In this document: positions 36,609-44,553 of the stretch, piece after piece | Position numbering within the stretch: the first letter of the stretch is position 1 | How the letters are laid out: each line of letters opens with the position of its first letter | NCBI GenBank assembly: GCA_035652315.1 | Contig: DASREA010000082.1 | Coordinates: 1 to 49,374 of the forward strand | Direction: 5' to 3' | Length of the DNA stretch: 49,374 nt | Source of the DNA: CANKHA01 sp035652315 | GTDB lineage: Bacteria > Pseudomonadota > Alphaproteobacteria > Rhizobiales > Xanthobacteraceae | The notes under the pieces: generated by a model | The model's database searches: none | What the model was told of the DNA's origin: nothing | Seen by the model: the letters and a program-made list of their open reading frames with translations, nothing else | Program-made: the position numbers and the translations under genes

Positions 36609-37496
36609 TCAGGGACCACGACGGCCTCGCGGCCGAGGTGACATCCCCAGTGCGGCACCCAGGCGTTCTTCGACAAGCTCGGCAAGCTTGGCGACGGCTA
36701 AGGAACGCGGGTTCTTCATTCCGTAAAGCGAGAGCGCAATCCCGCCGAGCGCCGGCAACCGCCGATGGCTCGGGATAAACCGCAAGCCGCGCTCGGGAAG
36801 AGAAATCGTCCTCGGAGTGATGCCGAAACCAGCCTTGACCGCTGCGCGCAGGCCCGAAAGGCTCGACGTGCTGTAGACAATGCGCCACGGAACGCGACGC
36901 TCATCAAGAGCGTTGATCGCCAGTTCCCGAAACATGCACGGCGCATCCAGTAAAATAAGCGGCACCGGCTGCCCCGGATCAAGTTTGAAATCGCGGGCGG
37001 CGATCCACACCACTTTCTGCATTCCTAGCACATGCGCATCGGTCGTTTCGCCCAAGGCAATTGCAAGATCGAGGCTGCCGGCGCGAAACGCCCGCACCAG
37101 GTCGTTGCTGCGGTCCACCACCACTTCAAGTCCTACCGCCGCGTGAGCGGCGCGAAATTCCCTGAGAATGTCCGGAAGCAAATCCTCCGCCACATCCGTG
37201 GGTGCGCCAAGACGCACGGAGCCATCGACCGCGGTTCCCCGCAACGCGTGTAGCGTCTCGTCGTTCAGCGCGAGCAGCTTGCGGGCGCGATTGAGCAGCA
37301 CGTCGCCGGCATCGGTGATCTGCATGCGCCGTCCTGCCCGCTTGAACAGCGCGGCGCCGGCCATCGATTCGAGCCGCTGCATCTGGAGGCTGATGGCGGA
37401 CTGTGAACGGTGGACACGCTTGGCCGCGTGCGCGAAACCGCCGCAATCGGCAATGGCGACAAAGGTGGCTAGCAGATCGAGGTCAAGCCGCTGCAT
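36609..37496 (-). CDS. LysR family transcriptional regulator
   Basis: 295 aa. The winged helix-turn-helix occupies about residues 1-62 (DLDLLATFVAIADCGGFAHA, HRSQSAISLQMQRLESMAG), followed by the periplasmic-binding-like effector domain (about 90-285). It is divergent from two tautomerase genes, the usual layout for a LysR regulator and its target. The 18-bp inverted repeat at 37495-37512 overlaps its start codon, which would fit self-repression plus activation of the tautomerase operon. The effector is unknown. Confidence 0.92.
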   Translation of the reverse strand: MQRLDLDLLATFVAIADCGGFAHAAKRVHRSQSAISLQMQRLESMAGAALFKRAGRRMQITDAGDVLLNRARKLLALNDETLHALRGTAVDGSVRLGAPTDVAEDLLPDILREFRAAHAAVGLEVVVDRSNDLVRAFRAGSLDLAIALGETTDAHVLGMQKVVWIAARDFKLDPGQPVPLILLDAPCMFRELAINALDERRVPWRIVYSTSSLSGLRAAVKAGFGITPRTISLPERGLRFIPSHRRLPALGGIALSLYGMKNPRSLAVAKLAELVEERLGAALGMSPRPRGRRGP

Positions 37497-37512
37497 GATA
37501 TATTAATATCAT
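37495..37512. promoter_or_regulatory. Inverted repeat in the LysR-tautomerase promoter region
   Basis: ATGATAT (37495-37501) and ATATCAT (37506-37512) are perfect arms around ATTA. The 106-bp intergenic region is clearly AT-rich compared with its surroundings, as expected for a divergent promoter. The repeat overlaps the LysR start and is about 90 bp before the first tautomerase gene. Assignment as the LysR binding site is inferred from position only. Confidence 0.5.
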
Positions 37513-37602
37513 AAATGTAATTTCTCTGAAATATCAATTTTACAAATGATTTTCCACCTCCTATTTCACTGCCATCCCATTTGCAGTGCGAGGAGATGCA
37601 TC

Positions 37603-38001
37603 ATGCCGTTTGTCTCGATCAAAGTTGCGGGCACGGATTTGTCTCCCCCGCAGAAGCAAGCGGTGCAATTGGGCTTCACCGAATTGATGGGGCGCGTGAT
37701 GCGCAAGGTGCCGGCGCTGACGGCGGTGGCCATTGAGCGGATCGAGCCTGACAACTGGACGATTGGGGGCGCGCCGCCGGCCTCAGGCCGCGCAGCCCAT
37801 GTCGACGTCAAGGTGACGGAAGGCACCAACTCGCAGCAGGAGATGGCGCTGTTCATCAAGGAAGCGCATGCGTTGCTCAAAACCACGTTCGGTGAACTGC
37901 CGCTGGCGACCTATGTAGTAGTGCACGAATTACCGGCCGATGCCTGGGGTTATGGAGGACTGAGCCAGCAAGCGAGGCGGCAACAGCCCGCAGTCCCATA
38001 A
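37603..38001 (+). CDS. Tautomerase superfamily protein, fused 4-oxalocrotonate tautomerase type
   Basis: 132 aa, about twice the length of 4-OT. Start at 37603 behind AGGAG, giving Pro immediately after Met (MPFVSIKV), the catalytic N-terminal proline of the superfamily. Two beta-alpha-beta units can be seen: about 2-60, ending in NWTIGG, and about 65-120 (HVDVKVTEGTNSQQEMALFI), ending in AWGYGG; only the first can expose Pro1. Substrates cannot be predicted; relatives isomerise or dehalogenate unsaturated acids. The next tautomerase gene follows 10 bp after the stop. Confidence 0.82.
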   Translation: MPFVSIKVAGTDLSPPQKQAVQLGFTELMGRVMRKVPALTAVAIERIEPDNWTIGGAPPASGRAAHVDVKVTEGTNSQQEMALFIKEAHALLKTTFGELPLATYVVVHELPADAWGYGGLSQQARRQQPAVP

Positions 38002-38011
38002 GGAGGATTTG

Positions 38012-38395
38012 ATGCCCCTGGTCAGAATTTCATTAATCCAAGGAAAATCGCCGGAGTACCGCGCCGCGATTGGAGATGCGGTCCACCGCGCGATGGTCGG
38101 CACCATCAATTGCCCGCCGCTCGACCGCTTCCAAGTCATCACCGAGCATGCGCCCGGCGATATGGTCTACGACCCGAGCTATCTCGACATCGCCCGCTCC
38201 GACGACGTGGTGTTCATTCAAATCACTCTCAATGCTGGGCGCAGCGTGGCGTTGAAGCGAGCACTCTACCGCCGCATCACGGAACTGCTGTTCGAGCATC
38301 CGGGAATCCGGCCACAGGACGTGCTGATCAATCTGGTGGAGGTTGCGAAGGAAAACTGGTCCTTTGGCAACGGCGTGGCTTCGTATGCGCAATAA
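38012..38395 (+). CDS. Tautomerase family protein (Tautomerase_2 type)
   Basis: 127 aa from the ATG at 38012, with a perfect AGGAGG at 38001-38006. MPLVRISLIQGKSPEYRAAI then GDAVHRAM, DRFQVITEHAPGDMVYDPSY, VFIQITLNAGR and EVAKENWSFGNGVASYA fit the Tautomerase_2 family, with Pro2 as the expected catalytic base after Met removal. It probably forms an operon with the fused 4-OT-like gene and is controlled by the divergent LysR protein. It converges on ETF-QO with a 20-bp gap. Confidence 0.86.
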   Translation: MPLVRISLIQGKSPEYRAAIGDAVHRAMVGTINCPPLDRFQVITEHAPGDMVYDPSYLDIARSDDVVFIQITLNAGRSVALKRALYRRITELLFEHPGIRPQDVLINLVEVAKENWSFGNGVASYAQ

Positions 38396-38415
38396 TTCCG
38401 GCGCCAGGACTGTCC

Positions 38416-40068
38416 TTACATATTCGGATAATTCGGTCCGCCGCCGCCTTCCGGCGGCACCCAGGTGATATTTTGATTCGGATCCTTGATGTCGCAGGTT
38501 TTGCAATGAACGCAATTCTGCGCGTTGATGACATAACGAAGCCCGCCGCCCTCTTCCACCCATTCATAGACGCCGGCGGGACAATAGCGCGCCGAGGGCC
38601 CGGCATAGACGTCGTGTTCCGACTTCTTCTGCAATTCCATGTCGGCAACAACGAGGTGCGCTGGCTGCCCTTCCTCGTGATTGGTGTTTGACAAAAACAC
38701 CGAGGACAGCCGGTCGAAGGTCAAGACGCCGTCGGGCTTCGGATAGACGATCGGCTGCGCCTCGCGCGCGGGCTCCAGCGCAGCGTGGTCCGGCTTGCCG
38801 TGACCGAGCGTGCCGAAGAGCGAGAAGCCGAGCGTATTCGTCCACATGTCGAAGCCGGCGAGCGCCATGCCGACGACGGTGCCGCACTTCGACCACAGCG
38901 GCTTGGCGTTGCGCACCTTCCACAGGTCGCGGCCGATATCGGACGCGCGCCAAGCCGCCTCATAGCTCGCAAGCTCATCGTTGCGGCGGCCAGCAGCGAG
39001 CGCCTGCACCACATGCTCGGCGGCAAGCATGCCAGAGAGCATGGCGTTGTGGCTGCCTTTGATGCGCGGCACGTTCATGAATCCGGCCGCGCAGCCGATC
39101 AATGCGCCTCCCGGGAAAGCGAGCTTCGGCACCGATTGATAGCCGCCCTCGGTCAGCGCCCGCGCGCCGTAGCAGAGCCGCTTGCCGCCGGCGAGCGTGT
39201 CGCGCACCAGCGGATGCGTCTTGAAGCGCTGGAATTCCTCGAACGGCGACAGATAAGGATTTCGGTAATTGAGATGGACGACGAAGCCGATGGAAACGAG
39301 ATTACCGCCATAGTGATAGAGGAACGATCCGCCGCCGGTGCGGTTGTCGAGCGGCCAGCCGAAGGAGTGCTGCACGAGACCGGCCTGATGCTTCTCCGGC
39401 ACGACCTGCCACAGCTCCTTCAGGCCGATGCCGAATTTCGCCGGCTCGCGATCGCGCTCAAGGCCAAACCGCGCCAGCAGTATCTTGCTGAGATTACCGC
39501 GCGCGCCTTCGGCGAACAGCGTGTATTTGGCGCGCAGCTCCATGCCACGGGTGAAATTCTCTTTCGGCTTGCCGTCCTTGCCGATGCCCATGTCGCCGGT
39601 GGCGACGCCGGCCACTGCGCCGTTGGCATCGAACAGCACTTCTGCGGCGGCGAAGCCAGGATAGATCTCCACGCCGAGGCTTTCCGCCTTTTGCCCAAGA
39701 AAGCGGCAGACCTCGCCGAGCGAGACAATGAAATTGCCGTGATTGCTCATCAGCGGCGGCATCAGGATATTTGGCAGCCGCAGCGCATTTGAAGCGGTAA
39801 GATAATAAAAGCGATCGGCGCTCACCTTGGTCTTGATCGGGCTGTCCTCGTCGCGCCAGCCCGGCAGGAGGCGGTCGATCGCGATGGGATCGATCACGGC
39901 GCCGGAGAGAATATGAGCGCCCACTTCGGAGCCCTTCTCCACCACGACCACGGAAATTTCGGGATTGATCCGCTTCAAGCGAATCGCCGCGGCGAGCCCC
40001 GCCGGACCGGCGCCGACGATCACCACGTCGAACTCCATCGCTTCGCGCGCCGGTAGATCCGTGGCCAT
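38416..40068 (-). CDS. Electron transfer flavoprotein-ubiquinone oxidoreductase
   Basis: 550 aa from the ATG at 40068 (MATDLPAREAMEFDVVIVGA), with GGGAGA upstream; the frame is open further 5' through a neighbouring gene. It moves electrons from reduced ETF (fatty acid and amino acid dehydrogenases) to ubiquinone at the inner membrane. FAD site VVIVGAGPAGLAAAIRLKRI; [4Fe-4S] ligands in RYCPAGVY and NCVHCKTCDIKDP; conserved end TWVPPEGGGGPNYPNM. A degenerate copy of this end lies 1.8 kb away beyond the tautomerase cassette. Confidence 0.96.
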   Translation of the reverse strand: MATDLPAREAMEFDVVIVGAGPAGLAAAIRLKRINPEISVVVVEKGSEVGAHILSGAVIDPIAIDRLLPGWRDEDSPIKTKVSADRFYYLTASNALRLPNILMPPLMSNHGNFIVSLGEVCRFLGQKAESLGVEIYPGFAAAEVLFDANGAVAGVATGDMGIGKDGKPKENFTRGMELRAKYTLFAEGARGNLSKILLARFGLERDREPAKFGIGLKELWQVVPEKHQAGLVQHSFGWPLDNRTGGGSFLYHYGGNLVSIGFVVHLNYRNPYLSPFEEFQRFKTHPLVRDTLAGGKRLCYGARALTEGGYQSVPKLAFPGGALIGCAAGFMNVPRIKGSHNAMLSGMLAAEHVVQALAAGRRNDELASYEAAWRASDIGRDLWKVRNAKPLWSKCGTVVGMALAGFDMWTNTLGFSLFGTLGHGKPDHAALEPAREAQPIVYPKPDGVLTFDRLSSVFLSNTNHEEGQPAHLVVADMELQKKSEHDVYAGPSARYCPAGVYEWVEEGGGLRYVINAQNCVHCKTCDIKDPNQNITWVPPEGGGGPNYPNM

Positions 40069-40091
40069 AAGCGTCTCCCTGATTCTCAAGT

Positions 40092-40757
40092 CTAGCGCGA
40101 GTTGACGGCGATGGCTTGCTTGAGAAGGCGGTAGGATGCATCGAGCTGGCGCGCGATTTCGCTCCAATCGGCCTCGGTCATCGAGGCAGCATGGGCGTCG
40201 CGGTAGGCCATGGCCCGCGCCCGCAGCACAGCCGAGCGGCGGATTTCGGCGTTGTCGATGCCATAAAGCAGGCTGGAGACCCGCGCGATGGTCAGGCCAT
40301 AGTCGTCGGGTCCGACGTGTTCGCGGCGTGCCTGCCACCAGTCGAGTTCGCTGTGCGCCGCGTCTTTGGCATCGACGTTTACCGGCGCGGCGCCGGCCAA
40401 TATCTCGAAATAGCCGATCAAATCCGGCAACGCGGCGTCCGCTTCGGCGCGCGAGCCGGAGGGCTGAAAGCGCTTGGCCGCCCGCGCCGCGAGAAACGCG
40501 ATCCGCAGGCTGTCGGCCGGAGAGAACCCCTGTTGCTCACGGGCTACATCGTAGAGGCCGGTGAAGAGCGCGGCATATCGTTTTTCGTAATAGGCCCGCC
40601 ACATGGACGTTTCCGCGCGCGCCATGGCCGCGGGATCGAAAGCCCGCAGATCGGCCTGCCGCGGATTGAAGGCGTAGACCGTGGCCGCCAGGAGCACAGC
40701 CCCGGCCAAGGCCAGGGTCCGGCGCAAGCGACGGTGGTGCGGCATCGGTGCGGTCAT
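40092..40757 (-). CDS. Membrane-anchored protein of unknown function
   Basis: 221 aa from the ATG at 40757 (an ATG at 40745 is possible). One N-terminal transmembrane segment (about 11-30, TLALAGAVLLAATVYAF) is followed by a helical domain with MWRAYYEKRYAALFTGLYDV, DSLRIAFLAARAAKRFQPSG, SELDWWQARREHVGPDDYGL and a C-terminal ASYRLLKQAIAVNSR. I do not recognise the family. It is 23 bp upstream of ETF-QO on the same strand and divergent from the uracil-DNA glycosylase. Confidence 0.72.
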   Translation of the reverse strand: MTAPMPHHRRLRRTLALAGAVLLAATVYAFNPRQADLRAFDPAAMARAETSMWRAYYEKRYAALFTGLYDVAREQQGFSPADSLRIAFLAARAAKRFQPSGSRAEADAALPDLIGYFEILAGAAPVNVDAKDAAHSELDWWQARREHVGPDDYGLTIARVSSLLYGIDNAEIRRSAVLRARAMAYRDAHAASMTEADWSEIARQLDASYRLLKQAIAVNSR

Positions 40758-40825
40758 CGCGCTATATACGAGCATCCACACCCACCGGTTTCAAAGACGA
40801 TCCTTCGGACTAAAGTGTTTTGCAC

Positions 40826-41641
40826 ATGTCGCCCGACGCAGAAAAAGCCGCCCGCGAGCTGCTCGCCTTCTACCTGGAGGCGGGCGTCGACACGCCCATG
40901 GGGGAAGAGCCGGTAGACCGGTTTGCCGGCGACAAGCCACCGGCGGAGGCGCGGACGGTCAACCCAACGGGTCCGCGGAACGATGCGCGCCGGCTGTCGA
41001 TCACGGCGCAAGCCGCCCCCCCGCCCCCGGATGCCGCAGTCCTGTCGGCGCGTGACGCCGCGCAATCGGCGAAGAACTTGGATGAACTGCGCGCGGCGCT
41101 CGGATCGTTCGAAGGCTGCGCGCTCAAGGGCACCGCCACCAAGCTCGTCTTCGCCGACGGCAATCCGAAGGCCAAAGTGATGTTAGTCGGCGAAGCGCCG
41201 GGCCGCGACGAAGACATCGAAGGGCTGCCCTTCGTCGGCCGATCGGGAAAATTGCTTGACCGCATGCTGGCCGCCATCGGGCTCGATCGCACCAGCGTCT
41301 ATATCGCCAACATCGTGCCCTGGCGGCCGCCGGGCAACCGCACGCCGACGCCGCAGGAATCGCAAATCTGCCTGCCCTTCATCCGACGCCAGATCGAGCT
41401 GGTCGATCCCGACATCCTCGTCTGCCTGGGCGGGCCGTCGGCGCAGACGCTGCTCGGCATCAAGGAGGGCATCACCAAGACGCGCGGGCGCTGGTTCACC
41501 TATCACACCGGCAAGCGCGAGATCCGCGCCATGCCCACGTTCCATCCGGCATTTTTGCTACGCAGCCCGCTGCAAAAGCGGCTGGCCTGGCGGGATTTCC
41601 TGGCGATCAAAAAGGCGCTGGCTAGCCCACCGCAAATTTGA
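40826..41641 (+). CDS. Uracil-DNA glycosylase (family 4/5-like, Fe-S type)
   Basis: 271 aa from the ATG at 40826. It excises uracil from DNA. Motif 1 is VGEAPGRDEDIEGLPFVGRS and motif 2 is TFHPAFLLRSPLQKR with H240. Of the usual four cluster cysteines (C-x2-C and C-x17-C) only C98, C182 and C200 are seen; position 95 is Phe. The first 85 residues are a Pro/Ala-rich extension. I recall the same pattern from related alphaproteobacterial proteins, so this is probably a subgroup trait. Its last 20 bp overlap the purine permease gene on the other strand. Confidence 0.88.
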   Translation: MSPDAEKAARELLAFYLEAGVDTPMGEEPVDRFAGDKPPAEARTVNPTGPRNDARRLSITAQAAPPPPDAAVLSARDAAQSAKNLDELRAALGSFEGCALKGTATKLVFADGNPKAKVMLVGEAPGRDEDIEGLPFVGRSGKLLDRMLAAIGLDRTSVYIANIVPWRPPGNRTPTPQESQICLPFIRRQIELVDPDILVCLGGPSAQTLLGIKEGITKTRGRWFTYHTGKREIRAMPTFHPAFLLRSPLQKRLAWRDFLAIKKALASPPQI

Positions 41642-42941
41642 TTGCGAACAGAATCGCGAGCGCGAGCACCGCGGGGCTGGCGTCGCGCAGCCGACCAGCG
41701 ATGATTTTCACCAGCGCATAGGTGATGAAACCGAGCCCAATGCCCGTGGCGATGGAATATGTCAGCGGCATGGTGACCGCAGCGACCACCGCCGGCGCGT
41801 ATTCGGTGACGTCGTCCCAGCCGATCTCGGCGAGCCCGCGCGTCATCACGCAGGCGACATACAGCAGCGCCGCTGCCGAGGCATAGGCCGGCACCATGCC
41901 GGCGAGCGGCGAGAAGAACAGGGCCAGCAGAAAGAAGATCGCCACGAAAACCGCGGTGAGCCCGGTGCGGCCGCCGGCGGAAACACCCGCGGCGCTTTCG
42001 ATATAGCTCGTGGTGGTCGAGGTGCCGATCAGCGCGCCGAACATGGCGGCGAAACTATCGGCGATGAGCGCCTCCTTCATACGTGGCAGCTTGCCCTCCG
42101 CGTCGAGCAGGCCGGCGCGATGCGTGACGCCGATCAGCGTGCCGGCATTGTCGAATACGTCGACGAAAAGAAAACTGAACACGACGATGAGGAAGGACAG
42201 TTCGAAGACGCGGGAGAAACTGAGCTGGAACAGGGTCGGCGCCAGCGACGGCGGCAGGGAAACGACGCCGGCGAATTTGGCGAGCCCCAGCGGGATGCCG
42301 ACGGCGCTGACCACGAGAATGCCGATCAAGGTGCCGCCGATCACATTGCGGAAGTTCAGCGCGGCGATGACGACGAAGCCGAGCAGACAGAGGATCGCCG
42401 GCCATTCGTGCAGGCTGCCGAGTGTCACCAACGTCGCCGGATGCGCAACGATGATCTTCGATTCCTCAAGCGCGATGGTGCCGAGGAAGAGCCCAACGCC
42501 GGCGGAAATGGCGAATTTCAGATTCCGCGGAATGGAATTGATGACGTATTCGCGAATGCGGAAAATCGAGATCAGAAAGAAAATCGCGCCAGAGCAGAAC
42601 ACCGCGCCCAGCGCCTCCTGCCACGTGTATTTGTAAGCGAGCACCACGGTGAAGGCGAAAAAAGCATTGAGTCCCATCCCGGGCGCCAGCGCGATCGGGT
42701 AATTGGCGTAAAGTCCCATCGCCAGCGTGCTGACCGCGGCGGCAATGCAGGTGGCGACAAAGACCGCGCCTTTGTCCATTCCCGCCGCGCCGAGAATCTG
42801 CGGATTGACGAAGACGATGTAGACCATCGTCAGAAACGTGGTCAGCCCGGCAAGGAATTCCGTGCGGACGTCGGTGCCGCTCTTGCTAAGACCAAAGTAG
42901 CGATCGAGGAACGAAGCGGAGGACCCGGTGCTGTCGGTCAT
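41622..42941 (-). CDS. NCS2 family purine permease (AzgA-like)
   Basis: 439 aa with about 12-14 hydrophobic segments. FLAGLTTFLTMVYIVFVNPQ near the N-terminus, AIALAPGMGLNAFFAF-type residues (PIALAPGMGLNAFFAFTVVL), GTSTTTSYIESAAGVSAGGR and GRTGLTAVFVAIFFLLALFF are typical of the adenine/guanine/hypoxanthine branch. It should import purine bases with protons. It is divergent from cydA across a 209-bp gap and overlaps the glycosylase gene end. Confidence 0.92.
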   Translation of the reverse strand: MTDSTGSSASFLDRYFGLSKSGTDVRTEFLAGLTTFLTMVYIVFVNPQILGAAGMDKGAVFVATCIAAAVSTLAMGLYANYPIALAPGMGLNAFFAFTVVLAYKYTWQEALGAVFCSGAIFFLISIFRIREYVINSIPRNLKFAISAGVGLFLGTIALEESKIIVAHPATLVTLGSLHEWPAILCLLGFVVIAALNFRNVIGGTLIGILVVSAVGIPLGLAKFAGVVSLPPSLAPTLFQLSFSRVFELSFLIVVFSFLFVDVFDNAGTLIGVTHRAGLLDAEGKLPRMKEALIADSFAAMFGALIGTSTTTSYIESAAGVSAGGRTGLTAVFVAIFFLLALFFSPLAGMVPAYASAAALLYVACVMTRGLAEIGWDDVTEYAPAVVAAVTMPLTYSIATGIGLGFITYALVKIIAGRLRDASPAVLALAILFAIKFAVG

Positions 42942-43084
42942 GGCGCGGCCAAGCAGTTGGATAGGGTTTGGTAGGTATATTGATAGCGGCGGCTGCCCCC
43001 GGTTTCATTGGCCATTTCCGACTTGTCCACGGCAAACGGCGCGTCTCGAATAGCTCCGCGCCTTTCGCCGCGCGATTATTCCCC

Positions 43085-43116
43085 TTGCATTGCCGCCGCA
43101 AAAGACAATTTAATTG
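43085..43116 (+). promoter_or_regulatory. Possible cydAB promoter with a CAATT-T-AATTG palindrome
   Basis: TTGCAT (43085-43090) and TTTAAT (43109-43114) are spaced 18 bp and could be -35 and -10 elements, placing transcription start near 43,121 and about 30 nt of leader before cydA. The -10 lies in the palindrome CAATTTAATTG (43106-43116), a possible operator. No FNR-type TTGAT-N4-ATCAA site is seen in the 209-bp gap. Confidence 0.35.
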
Positions 43117-43150
43117 CTTGGCTTCGCAGCGCCGCTTGAGAGGCAAGCCC

Positions 43151-44542
43151 ATGCATATCGATCCTGTCCTGCTTGCGCGCTGGCAATTTGCCTTCACCAT
43201 CTCCTTCCACATCATCTTTCCAAGCTTCACTATCGGCCTATCGGCTTATATCGCCACGCTGGAAGTAATGTGGGCCAAGAGCGGCCGCGACATTTACAAA
43301 AACGTCGCGCGCTTGTGGACCCGGATCTTCGCCGTGTCCTTCGCCATGGGCGTCGTCTCGGGCATCGTGATGTCGTATCAGTTCGGCACCAACTGGAGCC
43401 GCTTCTCCGCGGTCACCGGCAACGTGCTTGGCCCGCTTATCGGCTATGAGGTGCTCACGGCTTTCTTTCTCGAGGCGACATTCCTCGGCATCCTCCTCTT
43501 CGGCGGTGACCGCGTACCACGCTGGCTCCACGTATTTTCCGCGATCGCCGTCGCCGTCGGCACCGCGCTCTCCGCTTTCTGGATTCTCTCGGCGAACAGC
43601 TGGATGCAGACGCCTGCGGGCTATGAGATGCGCAACGGCGTCGCCTATCCGGCGAGCTGGTTTGAAATCATTTTCAATCCCAGCTTCCCCTATCGCTTCG
43701 CACATATGGTCAATGCCGCCTATCTGACCACGGCTTTCGCGGTGATCGGCGTCGGCGCGCGCTACGTGCTCGGCGGCCGGCACCTGGAAGAAGGACGCAT
43801 CATGCTGCGCATGGGCATCGGCCTCGCTGCGGTACTGGCGCCGCTTCAGCTTTTGATCGGCGATCAGCACGGGCTGAATACCTTGCAATATCAGCCGACC
43901 AAAATCGCAGCGATGGAAGCGCATTGGGACGGCAGCAAGCCCGGCGACTTCGCAATCTTCGCCTGGCCTGACGCGCAGGCGGAAACCAACCGCTTCGAGC
44001 TCGCCATACCGCGCGGCTCTTCCTTGATCCTCAAGCACGATCCGAATGGCTTGTTTCCGGGGCTAAAAGAGGTGCCGCCGGCGGACCGCCCGCCGTTGGT
44101 GAGCGTTTTCTTCGCCTTCCGCATCATGCTCGGACTCGGCTTTTTCATGATCGCCGCCGCGCTCTATGGCGCCTGGCTGATGTGGCGGCGGCGGCTGTTC
44201 GAAACGCGCTGGTACCTGCGAACGGCGGCGCAGACCTGGTGGGTCGGCTTTGTCGCGGTGATCGCCGGCTGGCTAGTGACCGAAAGCGGACGCCAGCCGT
44301 GGCTGGTGCAAGGCATCCTGCGCACCGCGGACGCGGTGTCGCCGGTGCCGGGGGGCAGCGTCGCAATGACCCTTTCGCTGTTCGTGCTGGTCTACGGCGT
44401 CGTCTTCGCCATGGGCATCTACTACATCAACCGTCTCATTGTCTGGGGACCGCCGCGCGGCGGCGTACCGGCGGAGACCGAGACGCTGCAATTCAGCGCG
44501 ATCGGCGCCGCCGAGCACGGCGGTCGCGGCGGCGAGCAATAA
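43151..44542 (+). CDS. cydA: Cytochrome bd-type ubiquinol oxidase subunit I (cyanide-insensitive type)
   Basis: 463 aa inner-membrane protein that oxidises ubiquinol and reduces oxygen with hemes b and d. MHIDPVLLARWQFAFTISFH gives the axial H20; GYEVLTAFFLEATFLGILLF has the conserved glutamates; FAHMVNAAYLTTAFAV supplies a second heme His; GWLVTESGRQPWLVQGI closes the core. The short periplasmic Q loop and the length (E. coli CydA is over 500 aa) place it in the CIO group, with low cyanide sensitivity. It starts the cydAB operon. Confidence 0.95.
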   Translation: MHIDPVLLARWQFAFTISFHIIFPSFTIGLSAYIATLEVMWAKSGRDIYKNVARLWTRIFAVSFAMGVVSGIVMSYQFGTNWSRFSAVTGNVLGPLIGYEVLTAFFLEATFLGILLFGGDRVPRWLHVFSAIAVAVGTALSAFWILSANSWMQTPAGYEMRNGVAYPASWFEIIFNPSFPYRFAHMVNAAYLTTAFAVIGVGARYVLGGRHLEEGRIMLRMGIGLAAVLAPLQLLIGDQHGLNTLQYQPTKIAAMEAHWDGSKPGDFAIFAWPDAQAETNRFELAIPRGSSLILKHDPNGLFPGLKEVPPADRPPLVSVFFAFRIMLGLGFFMIAAALYGAWLMWRRRLFETRWYLRTAAQTWWVGFVAVIAGWLVTESGRQPWLVQGILRTADAVSPVPGGSVAMTLSLFVLVYGVVFAMGIYYINRLIVWGPPRGGVPAETETLQFSAIGAAEHGGRGGEQ

Positions 44543-44553
44543 GGAGGCTGATC

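Noticed and set aside
41256..42974. 572-aa plus-strand frame over the purine permease
   Set aside because: Polar, repetitive Arg/Glu/Asp translation; antisense shadow of a well-supported NCS2 permease.
43106..43116. CAATTTAATTG as an FNR/Anr site for cydAB
   Set aside because: It lacks the TTGAT-N4-ATCAA form; kept only as a possible promoter/operator.
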